64,000 nt of DNA, taken from contig NZ_NEGC01000001.1 in assembly GCF_002135335.1 (NCBI RefSeq), positions 310,001-374,000 on the forward strand, given 5' to 3'. The position numbers and the translations under genes are program-made. How positions within the stretch are numbered: the stretch's first letter is position 1; every line of letters begins with the position of its first letter. The stretch comes from Acinetobacter sp. ANC 4470 (lineage in GTDB: Bacteria > Pseudomonadota > Gammaproteobacteria > Pseudomonadales > Moraxellaceae). This document shows, in pieces, positions 18,065-27,814 of the stretch. The notes under the pieces were generated by a model, which worked only from the letters and a program-made list of their open reading frames with translations, was not told where the DNA came from and made no database searches.

Positions 18065-18688
18065 TTAAAAACTGAGTTCTTGAATATTGGGATCATTGAG
18101 TAAATAAGCCGTCAATTTTTTATGATTTTCAGCTGAACCAATTAAAATCCAGCGTCCTCTAATTTTATGTTCTGTTTTATGCTGCACGCTGCGTACAACC
18201 TTCATTTCATAGGTTTTGAATAGATTTTCATATTTATCTAAAGTTTTTTGTTGAAATTCGCAAACAATTCGATAAGTTCGTGCTTGGTTAAGTGACTCAA
18301 TCTGCTCTTGCACATAAACTAAAAAAATTAAAACGATCAGCACAATCAGCGTGCCAAACAAACTTAAAAGTTCGTAGCCAGCACCCACAGCCATACCCAG
18401 TGCAGCCGTCATCCAAATAGTGGTTGCCGTGGTGATCCCCGAAATACGATTTTCATCTTTAAAAATTACGCCTGCACCCAGAAAACCCAGCCCTGTTAAG
18501 ATATTGGCTGCTAAGCGATCAGGATTTTCCACACCAATTTTTAACGACAAAATAGTAAACAAACACGAGCTTAAACTGACCATAATCATGGTCCTTAATC
18601 CCGCAGATTTGCTTCTATATTCGCGTTCTGCACCAATAATTGCACCAATACCAAGCGCAATCAGCAAATGATATAAATCAGAATCCAT
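18065..18688 (-). CDS. MgtC/SapB-family membrane protein
   Basis: The 207-residue protein begins with four to five helices (about 8-125) that carry the MgtC signature: ALGIGAIIGAEREYRSKSAG, LRTMIMVSLSS, ILTGLGFLGAGVIFKD and TTATTIWMTAALGMAVGAG. The C-terminal domain (about 135-207) is a soluble ACT-like regulatory domain. MgtC proteins in pathogens help survival in low Mg2+ and inhibit ATP synthase; whether this homologue does so is unknown. Confidence 0.9.
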   Translation of the reverse strand: MDSDLYHLLIALGIGAIIGAEREYRSKSAGLRTMIMVSLSSCLFTILSLKIGVENPDRLAANILTGLGFLGAGVIFKDENRISGITTATTIWMTAALGMAVGAGYELLSLFGTLIVLIVLIFLVYVQEQIESLNQARTYRIVCEFQQKTLDKYENLFKTYEMKVVRSVQHKTEHKIRGRWILIGSAENHKKLTAYLLNDPNIQELSF

Positions 18689-18773
18689 TGATCTACCCGC
18701 TTTAAATTATTCTTTTAAGGTATACGCAATTTTGCTATACGGATGCAAGCCTAAACCTGCATCCTGAAATGAT

Positions 18774-19304
18774 TTACTGTAACTGTTCCCACTCAACCAA
18801 TACTTGTGCTTGATCACCAATTAACGTCCACTCGCCATCCATTACATTTAATTGTAACTGCATGGTGCGTTCACATAATTGCGGCAAAGCATCCGTTGTG
18901 GCAGTGGATAACTTCCAGACCTGTACATTACTCATAGTTTTTAATTTACTGTTGCGCTTATACCACTCGTCGACAGCCGAGCCATACGTGACTACGGCAA
19001 CTTGTTTACAGCGCGCGCTGGCTTTTTTAACTTTATCTTCATCTGGACTACCAACTTCAATCCATTTTATCAATTGACCTGTTAAATCTTTTTCCCACAA
19101 AGCAGGTTCATTCGTTTCAAATAAATCTTTGGTAAATTCTAAAGCTTCACCAGCAAAACGAGCATATGCCAAAATACGTACCATCAATCGCTCAATCGTT
19201 TCTGACGGATGTAAAGCCATCGTCAGCTGATAATCAGCATATTGATGATCATCCATATTGGCAATATTCAAATCAGCCTTATAAATCGTTGCTTTAAGCG
19301 CCAT
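18774..19304 (-). CDS. yaeQ: YaeQ family protein
   Basis: The 176-residue protein matches the YaeQ family, which has a PD-(D/E)XK nuclease-like fold of unknown cellular role. The ATG at 19304 starts MALKATIYKADLNIA, matching E. coli YaeQ, with AGGAC a few bases upstream; an upstream in-frame ATG (19334) is rejected. HPSETIERLMVRILAYA near residue 32 and LWEKDLTGQLIKWIEVGSP near 68 are the conserved core. It follows the COG0523 GTPase gene by 43 bases on the same strand. Confidence 0.9.
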   Translation of the reverse strand: MALKATIYKADLNIANMDDHQYADYQLTMALHPSETIERLMVRILAYARFAGEALEFTKDLFETNEPALWEKDLTGQLIKWIEVGSPDEDKVKKASARCKQVAVVTYGSAVDEWYKRNSKLKTMSNVQVWKLSTATTDALPQLCERTMQLQLNVMDGEWTLIGDQAQVLVEWEQLQ

Positions 19305-19346
19305 AAAAAAGTCCTCAAATTTGGTGCTTAGCATATAAGATTTAGA

Positions 19347-20378
19347 CTAAATTTGCTGAGTTGTTTTATCCGTATTATCGGCATTTAGCTGACATTGAAA
19401 TAATTGATCTTCAAAGTGTTGCCAATCTCGCTGATCTTGCACAATAATTTCAATACGGTTATCAATCCCCTCTTCTGAAGACTGATAATTAAATTGCTGC
19501 GGATTAAAATTAAAGGTTTTCCAGCCCTGATTGGTATGAAAAATACCTTTAATTCGCAGCCAATTTTGTTGCTCACACAGTAAGTCTAATAATGGATAAA
19601 AATCGAAGAGCCAACGCTTAGGTAATTTCCAACCCGCCACACTGTACCCTTGTGTCGTTTCGACATAGTGATAAGGCACCTGTTTAATCTCAGGTAAAGT
19701 TTGTCCTACAAGCAGTGTTTTTTGAATTTTCAACAAAGGTTGAATCTTACGTTCAGTCCCGATATAAGGCTGATCAATTTGCGCAAGGGCAATATCCGCT
19801 TGCCCACTCCTGAGCCAAGTTTGTGCATACGCTTGATATTCTGTCTGTAAGATATCTAAGGCTTGCTCATCGGCAAAATCCATACGATCTGCATGAGAAA
19901 CCACTATAATTTGTGCAGCTTTCAATTGGTCTGCATACAAATTTTGCTCAGTCCATTGCGTATCGTGTAAGCGTGAACCATCCACCACGGTCACTAAAGC
20001 ATGCATCGCGATACTTTGCTGCCAATGTGGTTCTGTGAGTTGTTCCAACAGTTGTGCAGGATGTCCCAAACCCGTTGGTTCAATAAACAATCGGTCTGGC
20101 TTTGTTTCCGACAATAGTCGCGATAAAGCAATTTGCATTGGTAATTGACTACTGCAACACAAACACCCCCCCAAAAGTTCTTTGACTTCATAGCCTTGTG
20201 TTTGTGGCAACATCTGCTGATCGACACCAATTTGCCCAAATTCATTCATCAACACTGCCCAGACTTCATTTTCTGGCTTTTGGCTAAGCAAATGCTTAAG
20301 CAAAGTGGTTTTTCCAGCGCCTAAAAATCCAGAAATAATATGGGTAGCTACCGCCTTCGTTGGAGAAATCAGTTTCAA
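19347..20378 (-). CDS. CobW/COG0523-family GTP-dependent metallochaperone
   Basis: The 343-residue GTPase has the Walker A loop GFLGAGKTTL (about 17-26), the metal-binding GGCLCC motif (about 69-74) that defines COG0523, the SHADRMD base-recognition segment (about 155-161; this is the family's NK[T/A]D element, altered to SHAD) and a C-terminal CobW_C domain (about 235-340). Members deliver Zn2+ or other metals to enzymes. The start is a TTG at 20378; no ATG is available upstream of the first strand. No Zur box was recognised. It is followed by yaeQ. Confidence 0.9.
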   Translation of the reverse strand: MKLISPTKAVATHIISGFLGAGKTTLLKHLLSQKPENEVWAVLMNEFGQIGVDQQMLPQTQGYEVKELLGGCLCCSSQLPMQIALSRLLSETKPDRLFIEPTGLGHPAQLLEQLTEPHWQQSIAMHALVTVVDGSRLHDTQWTEQNLYADQLKAAQIIVVSHADRMDFADEQALDILQTEYQAYAQTWLRSGQADIALAQIDQPYIGTERKIQPLLKIQKTLLVGQTLPEIKQVPYHYVETTQGYSVAGWKLPKRWLFDFYPLLDLLCEQQNWLRIKGIFHTNQGWKTFNFNPQQFNYQSSEEGIDNRIEIIVQDQRDWQHFEDQLFQCQLNADNTDKTTQQI

Positions 20379-20959
20379 AACTTACTCGCTTTTGACTAAA
20401 GTGAAAATCAATTCAGGTCGTAATCAGCGCAAATTACGCTTAGGATCTGCTGAATGGTTCCACTTTAATTTCTTCCTTGCGAGATGGCAATGTAATCCCA
20501 CTATTTAAAAAGTTCACACAACATGCTTATTCAATTTATTAAGATAACTCAATAAAATATAAAAATTAAAGTCAGTGTCAACACGCTATTTTTACTATAT
20601 TAAAAGACCAAGCATATGAAATATCTCACCGTAATTTGAAATATTTTTTTACATTTAATATAAAAAGCAATCCATTTAAAAACACTGATATCAAGCTAGC
20701 TTGTTTGTTCTTAGTAAAAAACAAGGCTTTAAAATGAGGATATTGAAATATTTACATACAATTTTCCTTCAGTTTATGCAGCATTTTTTACAGTAAATAA
20801 ACATGTTGCACTTACTTGTATTTTTCACGTTAATAGCTCTGTTTCACTTTGTTGCTTTGATTGCTCTACAACCCTAGCCTCTTTAGCATGGGCCCTGTTC
20901 ATATTTATGTGATGATAAATGTGGGCTAATAACTTTTTAAAGAATAAAGGATGCCTAAA
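20379..20959. other. long intergenic gap
   Basis: No supported gene is present. A 20-codon frame at 20734-20796 (MRILKYLHTIFLQFMQHFLQ) has a good AAGG ribosome binding site 8 bases upstream and could be a small membrane peptide. It is too short for confidence. The rest is AT-rich with no terminator. Confidence 0.4.
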
Positions 20960-21181
20960 ATGAAATTAACTCAACTATTACTTGCTTCAACGTTTACCAT
21001 TGCTGCTGCAACAACGTTTGCTACAAGTTCGGATACACAAAGCAAAGAAGAGAAAGTAATTGTTTCTACTCAAGAACAACCTGAAATTGCAGCATCTGAA
21101 AGTGCTGCAACCAACCCAACATCGGCTAATCCTGCATCGGAAGTGGCTGTTGAAGAAGCACCTGCTAAACCTGCTCAATAA
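20960..21181 (+). CDS. small exported Ala/Glu-rich protein
   Basis: The 73-residue protein starts MKLTQLLLASTFTIAAATTF with a cleavable signal peptide, probably cut after TTFA. The rest is low-complexity, rich in Ala, Glu, Ser and Pro, ending APAKPAQ. An AAAGGA lies 8 bases before the ATG at 20960, which is preferred over the in-frame ATG at 20951. No function can be assigned; it is probably a secreted or periplasmic disordered protein. Confidence 0.65.
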   Translation: MKLTQLLLASTFTIAAATTFATSSDTQSKEEKVIVSTQEQPEIAASESAATNPTSANPASEVAVEEAPAKPAQ

Positions 21182-21244
21182 TATTTAAATCCAATCGCTC
21201 GCTTATTAACTCTACCTTGTTCAAATAAGCCAGTGAAAGAGTAA

Positions 21245-21280
21245 AAAAGCTGAATTATTCTAATAATTCAGCTTTTTATT
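21245..21280 (+). terminator. rho-independent terminator
   Basis: AAGCTGAATTATT and AATAATTCAGCTT form a 13-bp stem followed by TTTT, about 65 bases after the small exported protein gene. Confidence 0.75.
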
Positions 21281-21497
21281 TTTGAGTAATTCTTCATTTA
21301 TAATAGAAAAAAATGATTACTTATTTAAAAAAACGTATGGTTAAATTTAAAATTATTTTATATTTTTCAATATATTAATATATTACATAGTCTTTTAGAT
21401 GTTTCCTTTTTAAGCAATCTATCTACTATGGCATAGCTTGTTTAGCCCCTCAAATTCATCGTTAATAGCATTATCGTGAATCGAATGGATATTCGCT

Positions 21498-23108
21498 GTG
21501 AGCACAAACAAAACGAATTACACCACTGAAGTGGCTATCTTGGGCGCAGGTCCTGTTGGTTTAACGATTGCGAATTATTTAAGCAAGCAAGGTATACAAG
21601 TCACTATTATTGAGCAGTTGGATAGTTTAATTGACTACCCACGCGCGATTGGCATTGATGATGAATCTTTACGTACTATTCAATCCCTCGGTTTAGTGGA
21701 TCAAGTATTACCACATACCACACCAAACCATGCAATGCGTTTCTTAACCCCTAAAGGTCGCTGTTTCGCAGATATTCAGCCGCTTACTCGTGAATTTGGT
21801 TTCTCACGTCGTAATGCCTTTATTCAGCCTCAAGTCGACAATGTTTTACTACAAGGTTTAAAACAATACGAAACAACTAATGTATTATTTTCACGTCAGC
21901 TTAATGAATTTAGCCAAAATGCAAATGGCGTAACACTAAAACTTCAAGACAAAAATCAAAAAGAAGAGACTATTCATGCCCAATATTTAATTGCCTGTGA
22001 TGGTGGTAACTCCATTGTACGTCGTAACTTAAATATTGCTTTTGATGGTAAAACTGCACCAAACCAATGGATCGTCATTGATATTGAAAATGATCCTTTA
22101 GCAACACCACATATTTACCTTTGTTGTGACCCTGTACGTCCATATGTATCTGCGGCTTTACCACACGGTATTCGTCGTTTCGAATTTATGGTCATGCCAG
22201 GTGAAACACAAGAAGAGCTCAGCAAACCAGAAAATATTGCAAAATTATTGTCTAAAGTTTTACCAAATGCTGAAAACATTGAAGTGATTCGTCAACGTGT
22301 CTATACCCACAATGCACGTATTGCCGATAAGTTCCGCGTAGACCGTATTTTACTGGCCGGTGATGCTGCACACATTATGCCTGTATGGCAAGGTCAAGGT
22401 TATAATAGTGGTATGCGAGATGCCTTTAACTTAGCGTGGAAAGTTGCGCTGGTGGTACAAGGTAAAGCAACTCCTGATTTATTGGATTCATACCAAGTTG
22501 AACGTAAAGACCATGCCAAAGCGATGATTGATCTTTCTGTAATGGCAGGTCACGTACTTGCACCACCTAAAAAATGGCAAGGTTTTGTCCGTGATGGTAT
22601 TGCTTATGCACTGAATTACATCAAACCGATTAAGCAATATTTGCTTGAAATGCGTTTTAAACCTATGCCTAAATATAACGATGGCGCATTGCTGGCAGAT
22701 GGTAAAAAAGAATCGCCTATTGGTAAAATGTTCATCCAGCCACATGTAAAACTTGAGTCTGGTGAAAAAGTTTTACTTGATGACATCATTGGCAATGACT
22801 TTGCAATTATCGCTTGGGGTGTCGACCCTCAATGGGGAATTAATGATACCAATATGCAAGTGTGGAAAAATTTAGGGGTTAAATTCATTCAAATTATTCC
22901 TGAAGTTCAATTTGGCAATGAAAACCGTAAAAAGTTTGAAGGCGTGATTACTTTAGGCGATATTGGTACTGATATTCGTACATGGTTTGGTAAAACATCT
23001 GAATCTGTTGTTATTTTACGTCCTGACCGTTTTGTAGCAGCGCTTGCGATTCCACAAACTTTAGATCAGATCAGCCAACAATTGTTCAAAAAATTACATG
23101 TAAAATAA
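21498..23108 (+). CDS. mhpA: 3-(3-hydroxyphenyl)propionate hydroxylase-like FAD monooxygenase
   Basis: The 536-residue flavoprotein closely resembles MhpA, which hydroxylates 3-(3-hydroxyphenyl)propionate using NADH and O2. Landmarks are the FAD loop [19 protein letters not shown], the conserved [20 protein letters not shown] and [18 protein letters not shown], the [19 protein letters not shown] segment, and the second FAD motif [20 protein letters not shown]. The C-terminal thioredoxin-like domain is present. Start is a GTG at 21498. Mhp operon partners (mhpB, C, D) are not adjacent, so the substrate may differ. Confidence 0.88.
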   Translation: MSTNKTNYTTEVAILGAGPVGLTIANYLSKQGIQVTIIEQLDSLIDYPRAIGIDDESLRTIQSLGLVDQVLPHTTPNHAMRFLTPKGRCFADIQPLTREFGFSRRNAFIQPQVDNVLLQGLKQYETTNVLFSRQLNEFSQNANGVTLKLQDKNQKEETIHAQYLIACDGGNSIVRRNLNIAFDGKTAPNQWIVIDIENDPLATPHIYLCCDPVRPYVSAALPHGIRRFEFMVMPGETQEELSKPENIAKLLSKVLPNAENIEVIRQRVYTHNARIADKFRVDRILLAGDAAHIMPVWQGQGYNSGMRDAFNLAWKVALVVQGKATPDLLDSYQVERKDHAKAMIDLSVMAGHVLAPPKKWQGFVRDGIAYALNYIKPIKQYLLEMRFKPMPKYNDGALLADGKKESPIGKMFIQPHVKLESGEKVLLDDIIGNDFAIIAWGVDPQWGINDTNMQVWKNLGVKFIQIIPEVQFGNENRKKFEGVITLGDIGTDIRTWFGKTSESVVILRPDRFVAALAIPQTLDQISQQLFKKLHVK

Positions 23109-23131
23109 TCCATAAACTGGATTATATTCAG

Positions 23132-23166
23132 AGATCTGACCGCGCTTTCGCGTGGTCTCTTTATTT
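23132..23166 (+). terminator. rho-independent terminator of mhpA
   Basis: GACCGCG and the GCGTGGTC arm form a stem with a G-U pair, followed by TCTCTTTATTT, 24 bases after the stop codon. Confidence 0.6.
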
Positions 23167-23201
23167 CATCTTGATGATTAAATGAATCACATAGAAAAAA
23201 A

Positions 23202-23819
23202 TTAGCTATTTAATTTCTGAAACCAAATTACACCTTTCATCGAATCACGCTGTTCAATCAATTCAATAAAAGGTTTGAACTCGTCCAGATAAGGTAAAAT
23301 TTTGAAGGCAATTGCAAAAACTAGCCAATAAGCCAAATATAAATCTGCTGCTGAAATTTTTTCCCCCAACAAATATGGATTCGCTTGTTGCATACCATTT
23401 TTTAGAAATAAAAAGACACTATCTTCATTACCAAAAGTCAAACTGCTTCTTTTCGCTTCAATCTGTTCATTCGAAATATGAAAACTTTTGAAATCCATAT
23501 ACTCAGTCAAAGGACCATGACAAAAAAACATCCATCTCAAATAGGCTCCACGCTTTGGATCATCCAATGCTGGTGCCAAACCCTTTTCAATATATTTATC
23601 TGCCAGATAGGTAAATATTGCAGCCGTTTCAGAAATCACGATACCTTGATCGACCAAACAAGGCACTTTCCCCATAGGATTAATTTTCAAATAATCTGCT
23701 TTATGCATATCTTCATAAGCAATCTGAATTTGATCAATTTGGTCTTCAATGCCCAGCTCTTTTAGCAAAGGGAAAAGAGTCATGCCACGTGATTGTGCAT
23801 TGTTATAAAGCTTCATCAT
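23202..23819 (-). CDS. Glutathione S-transferase family protein
   Basis: The 205-residue protein has an N-terminal thioredoxin-like GST domain, with NAQSRGMTLFPLLKELG (Ser/Arg near the active site) and the GSH-contact stretch NPMGKVPCLVDQG, ISETAAIFTYLADKY. A helical C-terminal domain follows. It carries glutathione to electrophiles or hydrophobic substrates; the substrate is unknown. Two adjacent ATG codons open it. It lies between mhpA and a LysR regulator gene, so aromatic or xenobiotic use is suggested by context only. Confidence 0.87.
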   Translation of the reverse strand: MMKLYNNAQSRGMTLFPLLKELGIEDQIDQIQIAYEDMHKADYLKINPMGKVPCLVDQGIVISETAAIFTYLADKYIEKGLAPALDDPKRGAYLRWMFFCHGPLTEYMDFKSFHISNEQIEAKRSSLTFGNEDSVFLFLKNGMQQANPYLLGEKISAADLYLAYWLVFAIAFKILPYLDEFKPFIELIEQRDSMKGVIWFQKLNS

Positions 23820-23962
23820 TCTTGTCAGGCCTATATTGTTGTTTTAGATTTTAAGTATAGAGAGGTAAAATAGTTTGTACATTATTGTTATGTGATGTGT
23901 GCAATGATGCCTTTAATTTTTTAAAGCATCGCGCAACATTTAGGATTTTAATGCTTCGATTT

Positions 23963-24856
23963 TTAAAAGAAGCCCATATAAAACTGCTCTTTTAATATTT
24001 TTAAAATCAGTTCAATGACTTCATTTTTTTGACCTTTACGATAACTTGCATGCAGGTCAATCATCGGTAACGGCTCAATGGTATTTTTCACCACAATTTT
24101 GTCACCTAATAATGGAATCACATAGGCGGGCACCAAGCTCCACCCCACGCCCATCCCCACTAAGTTTACATTCAATAGAATATTGGTCGATTGTTGCACC
24201 ACATTTACATTCAGTTTGGACTGCTTAAAGAAATCTGTAATAATTTTATACAGTTGTGGTGATGCAACTTCATCACTAATAATAAAATCCTGATGATTAA
24301 AGCTCTTAATACTCACATGACGCTGTGCGGCAATGGCGGAATCTTTAGGAACAATTAAAGCCAAAGGCTCACTAAAAATTTGTACATGCTCAAGTTCACT
24401 TGACTCATCAACATAGCGCGTAAAAGCGATATCAATATCGCCTTTTTTTAATGCTTTAAATTGATTTGCATCCGTCAAACTATGAAAATTAATTTTAATT
24501 TCAGGAAAATGTGCCCGAATATTCGGCATGATATAAGGGAAAATTTTCATTTCAGCCACGGGAACAAAACCAATATTGAGTTGGTCTTTGTTTAAATTGG
24601 CAATTTTCCGTGCATCTTGAATGGCTTTTTCAGCATGCTCTAAACTTAGCAATGCTTCTTTTAAAAATGCTTTACCTTCTTCGGTCAGTTCGACTTTGCG
24701 ATTCGATCGAATCAGCAATTGCACACCCACTTCTTGTTCAAGGTCTTTAATTTGCTGGCTTAAGGAAGGTTGTACCGTGCACATACGTTGTGCCGCTTTA
24801 GTAAAATTCAGCTCTTCTGCCACTGCAACAAAATAGCGTAAATGACGTAATTCCAC
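23963..24856 (-). CDS. LysR-family transcriptional regulator
   Basis: The 297-residue protein has the LysR N-terminal helix-turn-helix (ELRHLRYFVAVAEELNFTKA, SQQIKDLEQEVGVQLL, about 1-62) and a C-terminal periplasmic-binding-protein-like effector domain (about 90-290). The N-terminus is close to the CatM/BenM group. The gene is 12 bases after the MFS transporter gene on the same strand, so it is the third gene of the TetR-MFS-LysR operon. The effector is unknown. Confidence 0.9.
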   Translation of the reverse strand: MELRHLRYFVAVAEELNFTKAAQRMCTVQPSLSQQIKDLEQEVGVQLLIRSNRKVELTEEGKAFLKEALLSLEHAEKAIQDARKIANLNKDQLNIGFVPVAEMKIFPYIMPNIRAHFPEIKINFHSLTDANQFKALKKGDIDIAFTRYVDESSELEHVQIFSEPLALIVPKDSAIAAQRHVSIKSFNHQDFIISDEVASPQLYKIITDFFKQSKLNVNVVQQSTNILLNVNLVGMGVGWSLVPAYVIPLLGDKIVVKNTIEPLPMIDLHASYRKGQKNEVIELILKILKEQFYMGFF

Positions 24857-24868
24857 GGTTTTACCTCT

Positions 24869-26062
24869 TTATTTGAGTTGTTTAAGTGTTGCTGAAACTG
24901 TGTATTTATAGACAAATAACGTTGCCACAGTAATAACAGCACAGAATAGATAAGTCGTTTGATAACCATAGTAGGCAATGATCAAACCAAGGATCACCGA
25001 CCCCATCGCCATGCCTAAATCAAATAAGGTGAAGAAGGTCGAAATTGCATGTCCCATGCGCTGTTTAGGCACCGACTGAATAGCCACTGTTTGAAAACAG
25101 GGAAATAATGAACCATAACCAATGCCAATAAATATAGCAGAGAGCCAAAGTATCCATTGATTAGCAATAAAACTGACCACTACTAAACCCATCGCAAAGA
25201 AAATAAAGGACGGATAAATAACTGCACTTGCACCTTTACGATCGTAAATTTTACCCACCCAAGGACGTACAATAATCATCGAAATAGCAAAGACAATAAA
25301 AAATAGACTGGTATAGGCAAGTAAATTTTCAGCTTCACTATATGCAGTAATAAAACTCATAATACTGGAGTAAGCAAATGCAGTGAGCAAAGCAACAAAA
25401 CCAATAGGTACTGCACGCATTTCAATAATGTCATGCAAACCTAGACGCTTTCCTACTCTTTTGTCATCATCGCTTGAATCAATCTGATTTTCTGCTATAG
25501 GAAGCATAAGACAAAACACAAAGCCCAGACAAACCACACTGGCTAAAATTAAAAATAGATTTTTAAAATCAGTGAATTGAATAACCATTAATGCCAGCAA
25601 TGGACCAAACACCACTGCAAGGTTGGTCGACATCACGAAATATCCCATACCTTCACCTTTACGATGATCAGGAATAAAATCATTGGCAATAGGCACTGTG
25701 ACTGTCGTCAAAACACTAAACCAAATACCATGAATAAAACGAACCACCAATAAAGCCCATAGACTATCGGCAAATAGATAGCTGAAAGCAAAAAGTACAA
25801 ATAAAAACCCAGAACCACGAAACGCTATTTTTTTTCCTAATTTTTCAACAATTAGTCCAGAAAATGGGCGGACTGCAATTGAAGATACCAAAAATAAGGT
25901 CAATGCCAAACCCGCTTCTTTTACCGTTCCACCTAAATTTTTCATGATATAAATCGGTAATATGGTCAGTAGCGCATAATAATAAGTAAATAAAAACAAA
26001 TTATTAAAAAGACACAATATAAAAGAGCGATTCCATAAACGCTCAGTGGCTGTCGTAATCAT
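24869..26062 (-). CDS. Major facilitator superfamily transporter
   Basis: The 397-residue protein has 12 predicted helices and the MFS loop motifs: RPFSGLIVEKLGKKIAFR after helix 2 and RPWVGKIYDRKGASAVIY after helix 8. ATG at 26062 is preferred over an in-frame TTG at 26071. The preceding TetR gene is 21 bases upstream and LysR follows 12 bases downstream. Export of a drug or organic compound is likely; the two flanking regulators suggest inducible expression. Confidence 0.9.
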   Translation of the reverse strand: MITTATERLWNRSFILCLFNNLFLFTYYYALLTILPIYIMKNLGGTVKEAGLALTLFLVSSIAVRPFSGLIVEKLGKKIAFRGSGFLFVLFAFSYLFADSLWALLVVRFIHGIWFSVLTTVTVPIANDFIPDHRKGEGMGYFVMSTNLAVVFGPLLALMVIQFTDFKNLFLILASVVCLGFVFCLMLPIAENQIDSSDDDKRVGKRLGLHDIIEMRAVPIGFVALLTAFAYSSIMSFITAYSEAENLLAYTSLFFIVFAISMIIVRPWVGKIYDRKGASAVIYPSFIFFAMGLVVVSFIANQWILWLSAIFIGIGYGSLFPCFQTVAIQSVPKQRMGHAISTFFTLFDLGMAMGSVILGLIIAYYGYQTTYLFCAVITVATLFVYKYTVSATLKQLK

Positions 26063-26083
26063 AATGACCAACTTACTGCATAG

Positions 26084-26653
26084 CTATGGCGAGTTTTGAA
26101 CAAGAATGGGTTGCATGACTAAACTGACCAGATGTTCAATGTAGGTTTGATCTGGTATTCGATTGAAGAAAATAATTTGATAATGGATTGGACCATAAAG
26201 CGTATCCAGCATGAGTTCAAAAGGATATTCAGCAATAATTTCATGACGCTGAATGGCGATTTGAATCAACTTACGCATTTGCTCACGGCGTGGTAATAAA
26301 TACTGTTTAAAGAATTCACCCGCAGCTTCACGATGTTCCGCCATCACCACCAATAAGGCTCGCCCCACAGGATGGTTTAATGCTTGAGATAACTTTAAGA
26401 GTTGCTGATTAAAATTAAATGCCAAACTTTGTTGAAAATCTAATTCAAATACAGGTGCAGTTTGTTCTTTAAATGCATCTAAGACTAAATCGGACTTATG
26501 CTTCCACCAACGATAGATCGTGGATTTACCCACCCCTGCACGTGCAGCAATATCTTCTACAGTTAAATGGCTGTAATCATGTTCTGCTAATGCCTCAGAA
26601 ACTGCATTTAAAATACATTGCTTACGCCGTGAAGTTTTTTCCGCTTCAGTCAT
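26084..26653 (-). CDS. TetR-family transcriptional regulator
   Basis: The 189-residue protein has an N-terminal TetR helix-turn-helix (NAVSEALAEHDYSHLTVEDI, ARAGVGKSTIYRWWKHKSDLV, about 15-57). The C-terminal domain begins about residue 75 and binds the unknown ligand. A perfect 18-bp palindrome lies directly upstream (26669-26686). Downstream genes on the same strand are an MFS transporter and a LysR regulator, so this protein probably represses its own operon. Confidence 0.9.
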   Translation of the reverse strand: MTEAEKTSRRKQCILNAVSEALAEHDYSHLTVEDIAARAGVGKSTIYRWWKHKSDLVLDAFKEQTAPVFELDFQQSLAFNFNQQLLKLSQALNHPVGRALLVVMAEHREAAGEFFKQYLLPRREQMRKLIQIAIQRHEIIAEYPFELMLDTLYGPIHYQIIFFNRIPDQTYIEHLVSLVMQPILVQNSP

Positions 26654-26668
26654 TATGCTACCAAATAG

Positions 26669-26686
26669 AAACGATACGTATCGTTT
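26669..26686. promoter_or_regulatory. perfect 18-bp palindromic operator
   Basis: AAACGATACGTATCGTTT is an exact palindrome. It ends 15 bases before the ATG of the TetR gene at 26653. This is the design of a TetR-family operator that would block the TetR-MFS-LysR operon promoter. Binding is an inference from family behaviour. Confidence 0.75.
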
Positions 26687-26792
26687 TATATTATGCTGAT
26701 TTATTGTGCCTGTATAGCGTAAATCTCATTTTTTGAATCAAAAAAAAGACCGCTTAAAAGCAGTCTATTTATTCAATCTATAATGCTTAGCA

Positions 26793-27308
26793 TTATGAAG
26801 TTTTTTTATAAATACTACATGATGGATGATGGCTTTCTTGTAGACGTGCTACTTTACGATGTTCAGCAGCTTCAAAACGGCAACGTTTCCAGTCATTGTC
26901 TAAATTTAATGCAGGAATTTGTTGTGGCTTACCATTTTCATCGACAGCAACCATGGTGAAATAGCAACTATTGGTATGGCGCATCGTACGTTTTTGAATG
27001 TTCTGTGCTTCTACACGAATCCCGATTTCCATTGAAGTACGACCCACATGGTTTACGCTAGCAAGAAAAGTAACTAACTCACCAACATGAATCGGTTCTT
27101 TAAAATTTACTTTATCGACTGACAAAGTCACTACATAGCTGCCTGAATAACGGCTAGCACATGCATAGGCAACTTGATCCAACAATTTTAAAATTGTTCC
27201 ACCATGAACATTACCTGAAAAGTTCGCCATATCAGGGGTCATTAATACTGACATGGTTAATTCAGCCTGGTCATCTAATGCTGGAGCAATTTGATCTAAT
27301 GGGGACAT
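26793..27308 (-). CDS. Acyl-CoA thioesterase (hotdog fold)
   Basis: This is a 171-residue YciA/BACH-type hotdog thioesterase that hydrolyses acyl-CoA to free acid and CoA. NFSGNVHGGTILKLLDQVAY (about 27-46) carries the HGG loop and catalytic Asp region. VDKVNFKEPIHVGELVTFLA (about 65) and HVGRTSMEIGI (about 90) are conserved strands. Start at the ATG 27308 (MSPLDQ) is preferred; an in-frame upstream ATG (27407) would add 33 residues unlike the family. The unusual C-terminal tail is basic and His/Cys-containing. Confidence 0.88.
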   Translation of the reverse strand: MSPLDQIAPALDDQAELTMSVLMTPDMANFSGNVHGGTILKLLDQVAYACASRYSGSYVVTLSVDKVNFKEPIHVGELVTFLASVNHVGRTSMEIGIRVEAQNIQKRTMRHTNSCYFTMVAVDENGKPQQIPALNLDNDWKRCRFEAAEHRKVARLQESHHPSCSIYKKTS

Positions 27309-27814
27309 CGCGTTCTCTAGACTCTTTAACAGACAATAGTATATGTAACTATTATTATATCGTTTTTCAAAGAAATTGAACGTCGTAATTGACAATAAAA
27401 CCATCATTATTATTTATAGTTAAAAAAGCATCATTCCAAATAACATATACCTATTTATTATAAACAATTGTATATTATGTGTTTTTTATATATTTCCAAT
27501 TTATAGAATAAATACTCAAAAAAAGTTATTACAAAAAATAGCCACCGATGAATTAAAAAAATTCTCAGTGAATCATTATTACATTCAGTATTTTACGGAT
27601 TAAACATGAATGAAATTTGATTTACATACACTTTATAATATATCGAATTATTAGAATAAAACTAAATAATGAGAGTCTATTCATCTAACTGTATTTCAAT
27701 CTATATACCATCTGTAGTATTTGGAATCATTGGAATAATAAAGCTCAACTCAAAAACTCATTTTACACTTACTAACTCTACCTTCATCATTACAATGACA
27801 ATGATCAGGCTGAA
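27309..27814. other. intergenic gap
   Basis: Very AT-rich, with no supported gene. A frame from ATG 27669 runs to near 27815 but its codons look random and it has no ribosome binding site. The patatin-like gene ends at the right edge. Confidence 0.4.

Noticed and set aside
21369-21384. AATATATTAATATATT palindrome upstream of mhpA
   Set aside because: It is AT-only sequence of low information; chance is likely in an AT-rich gap.
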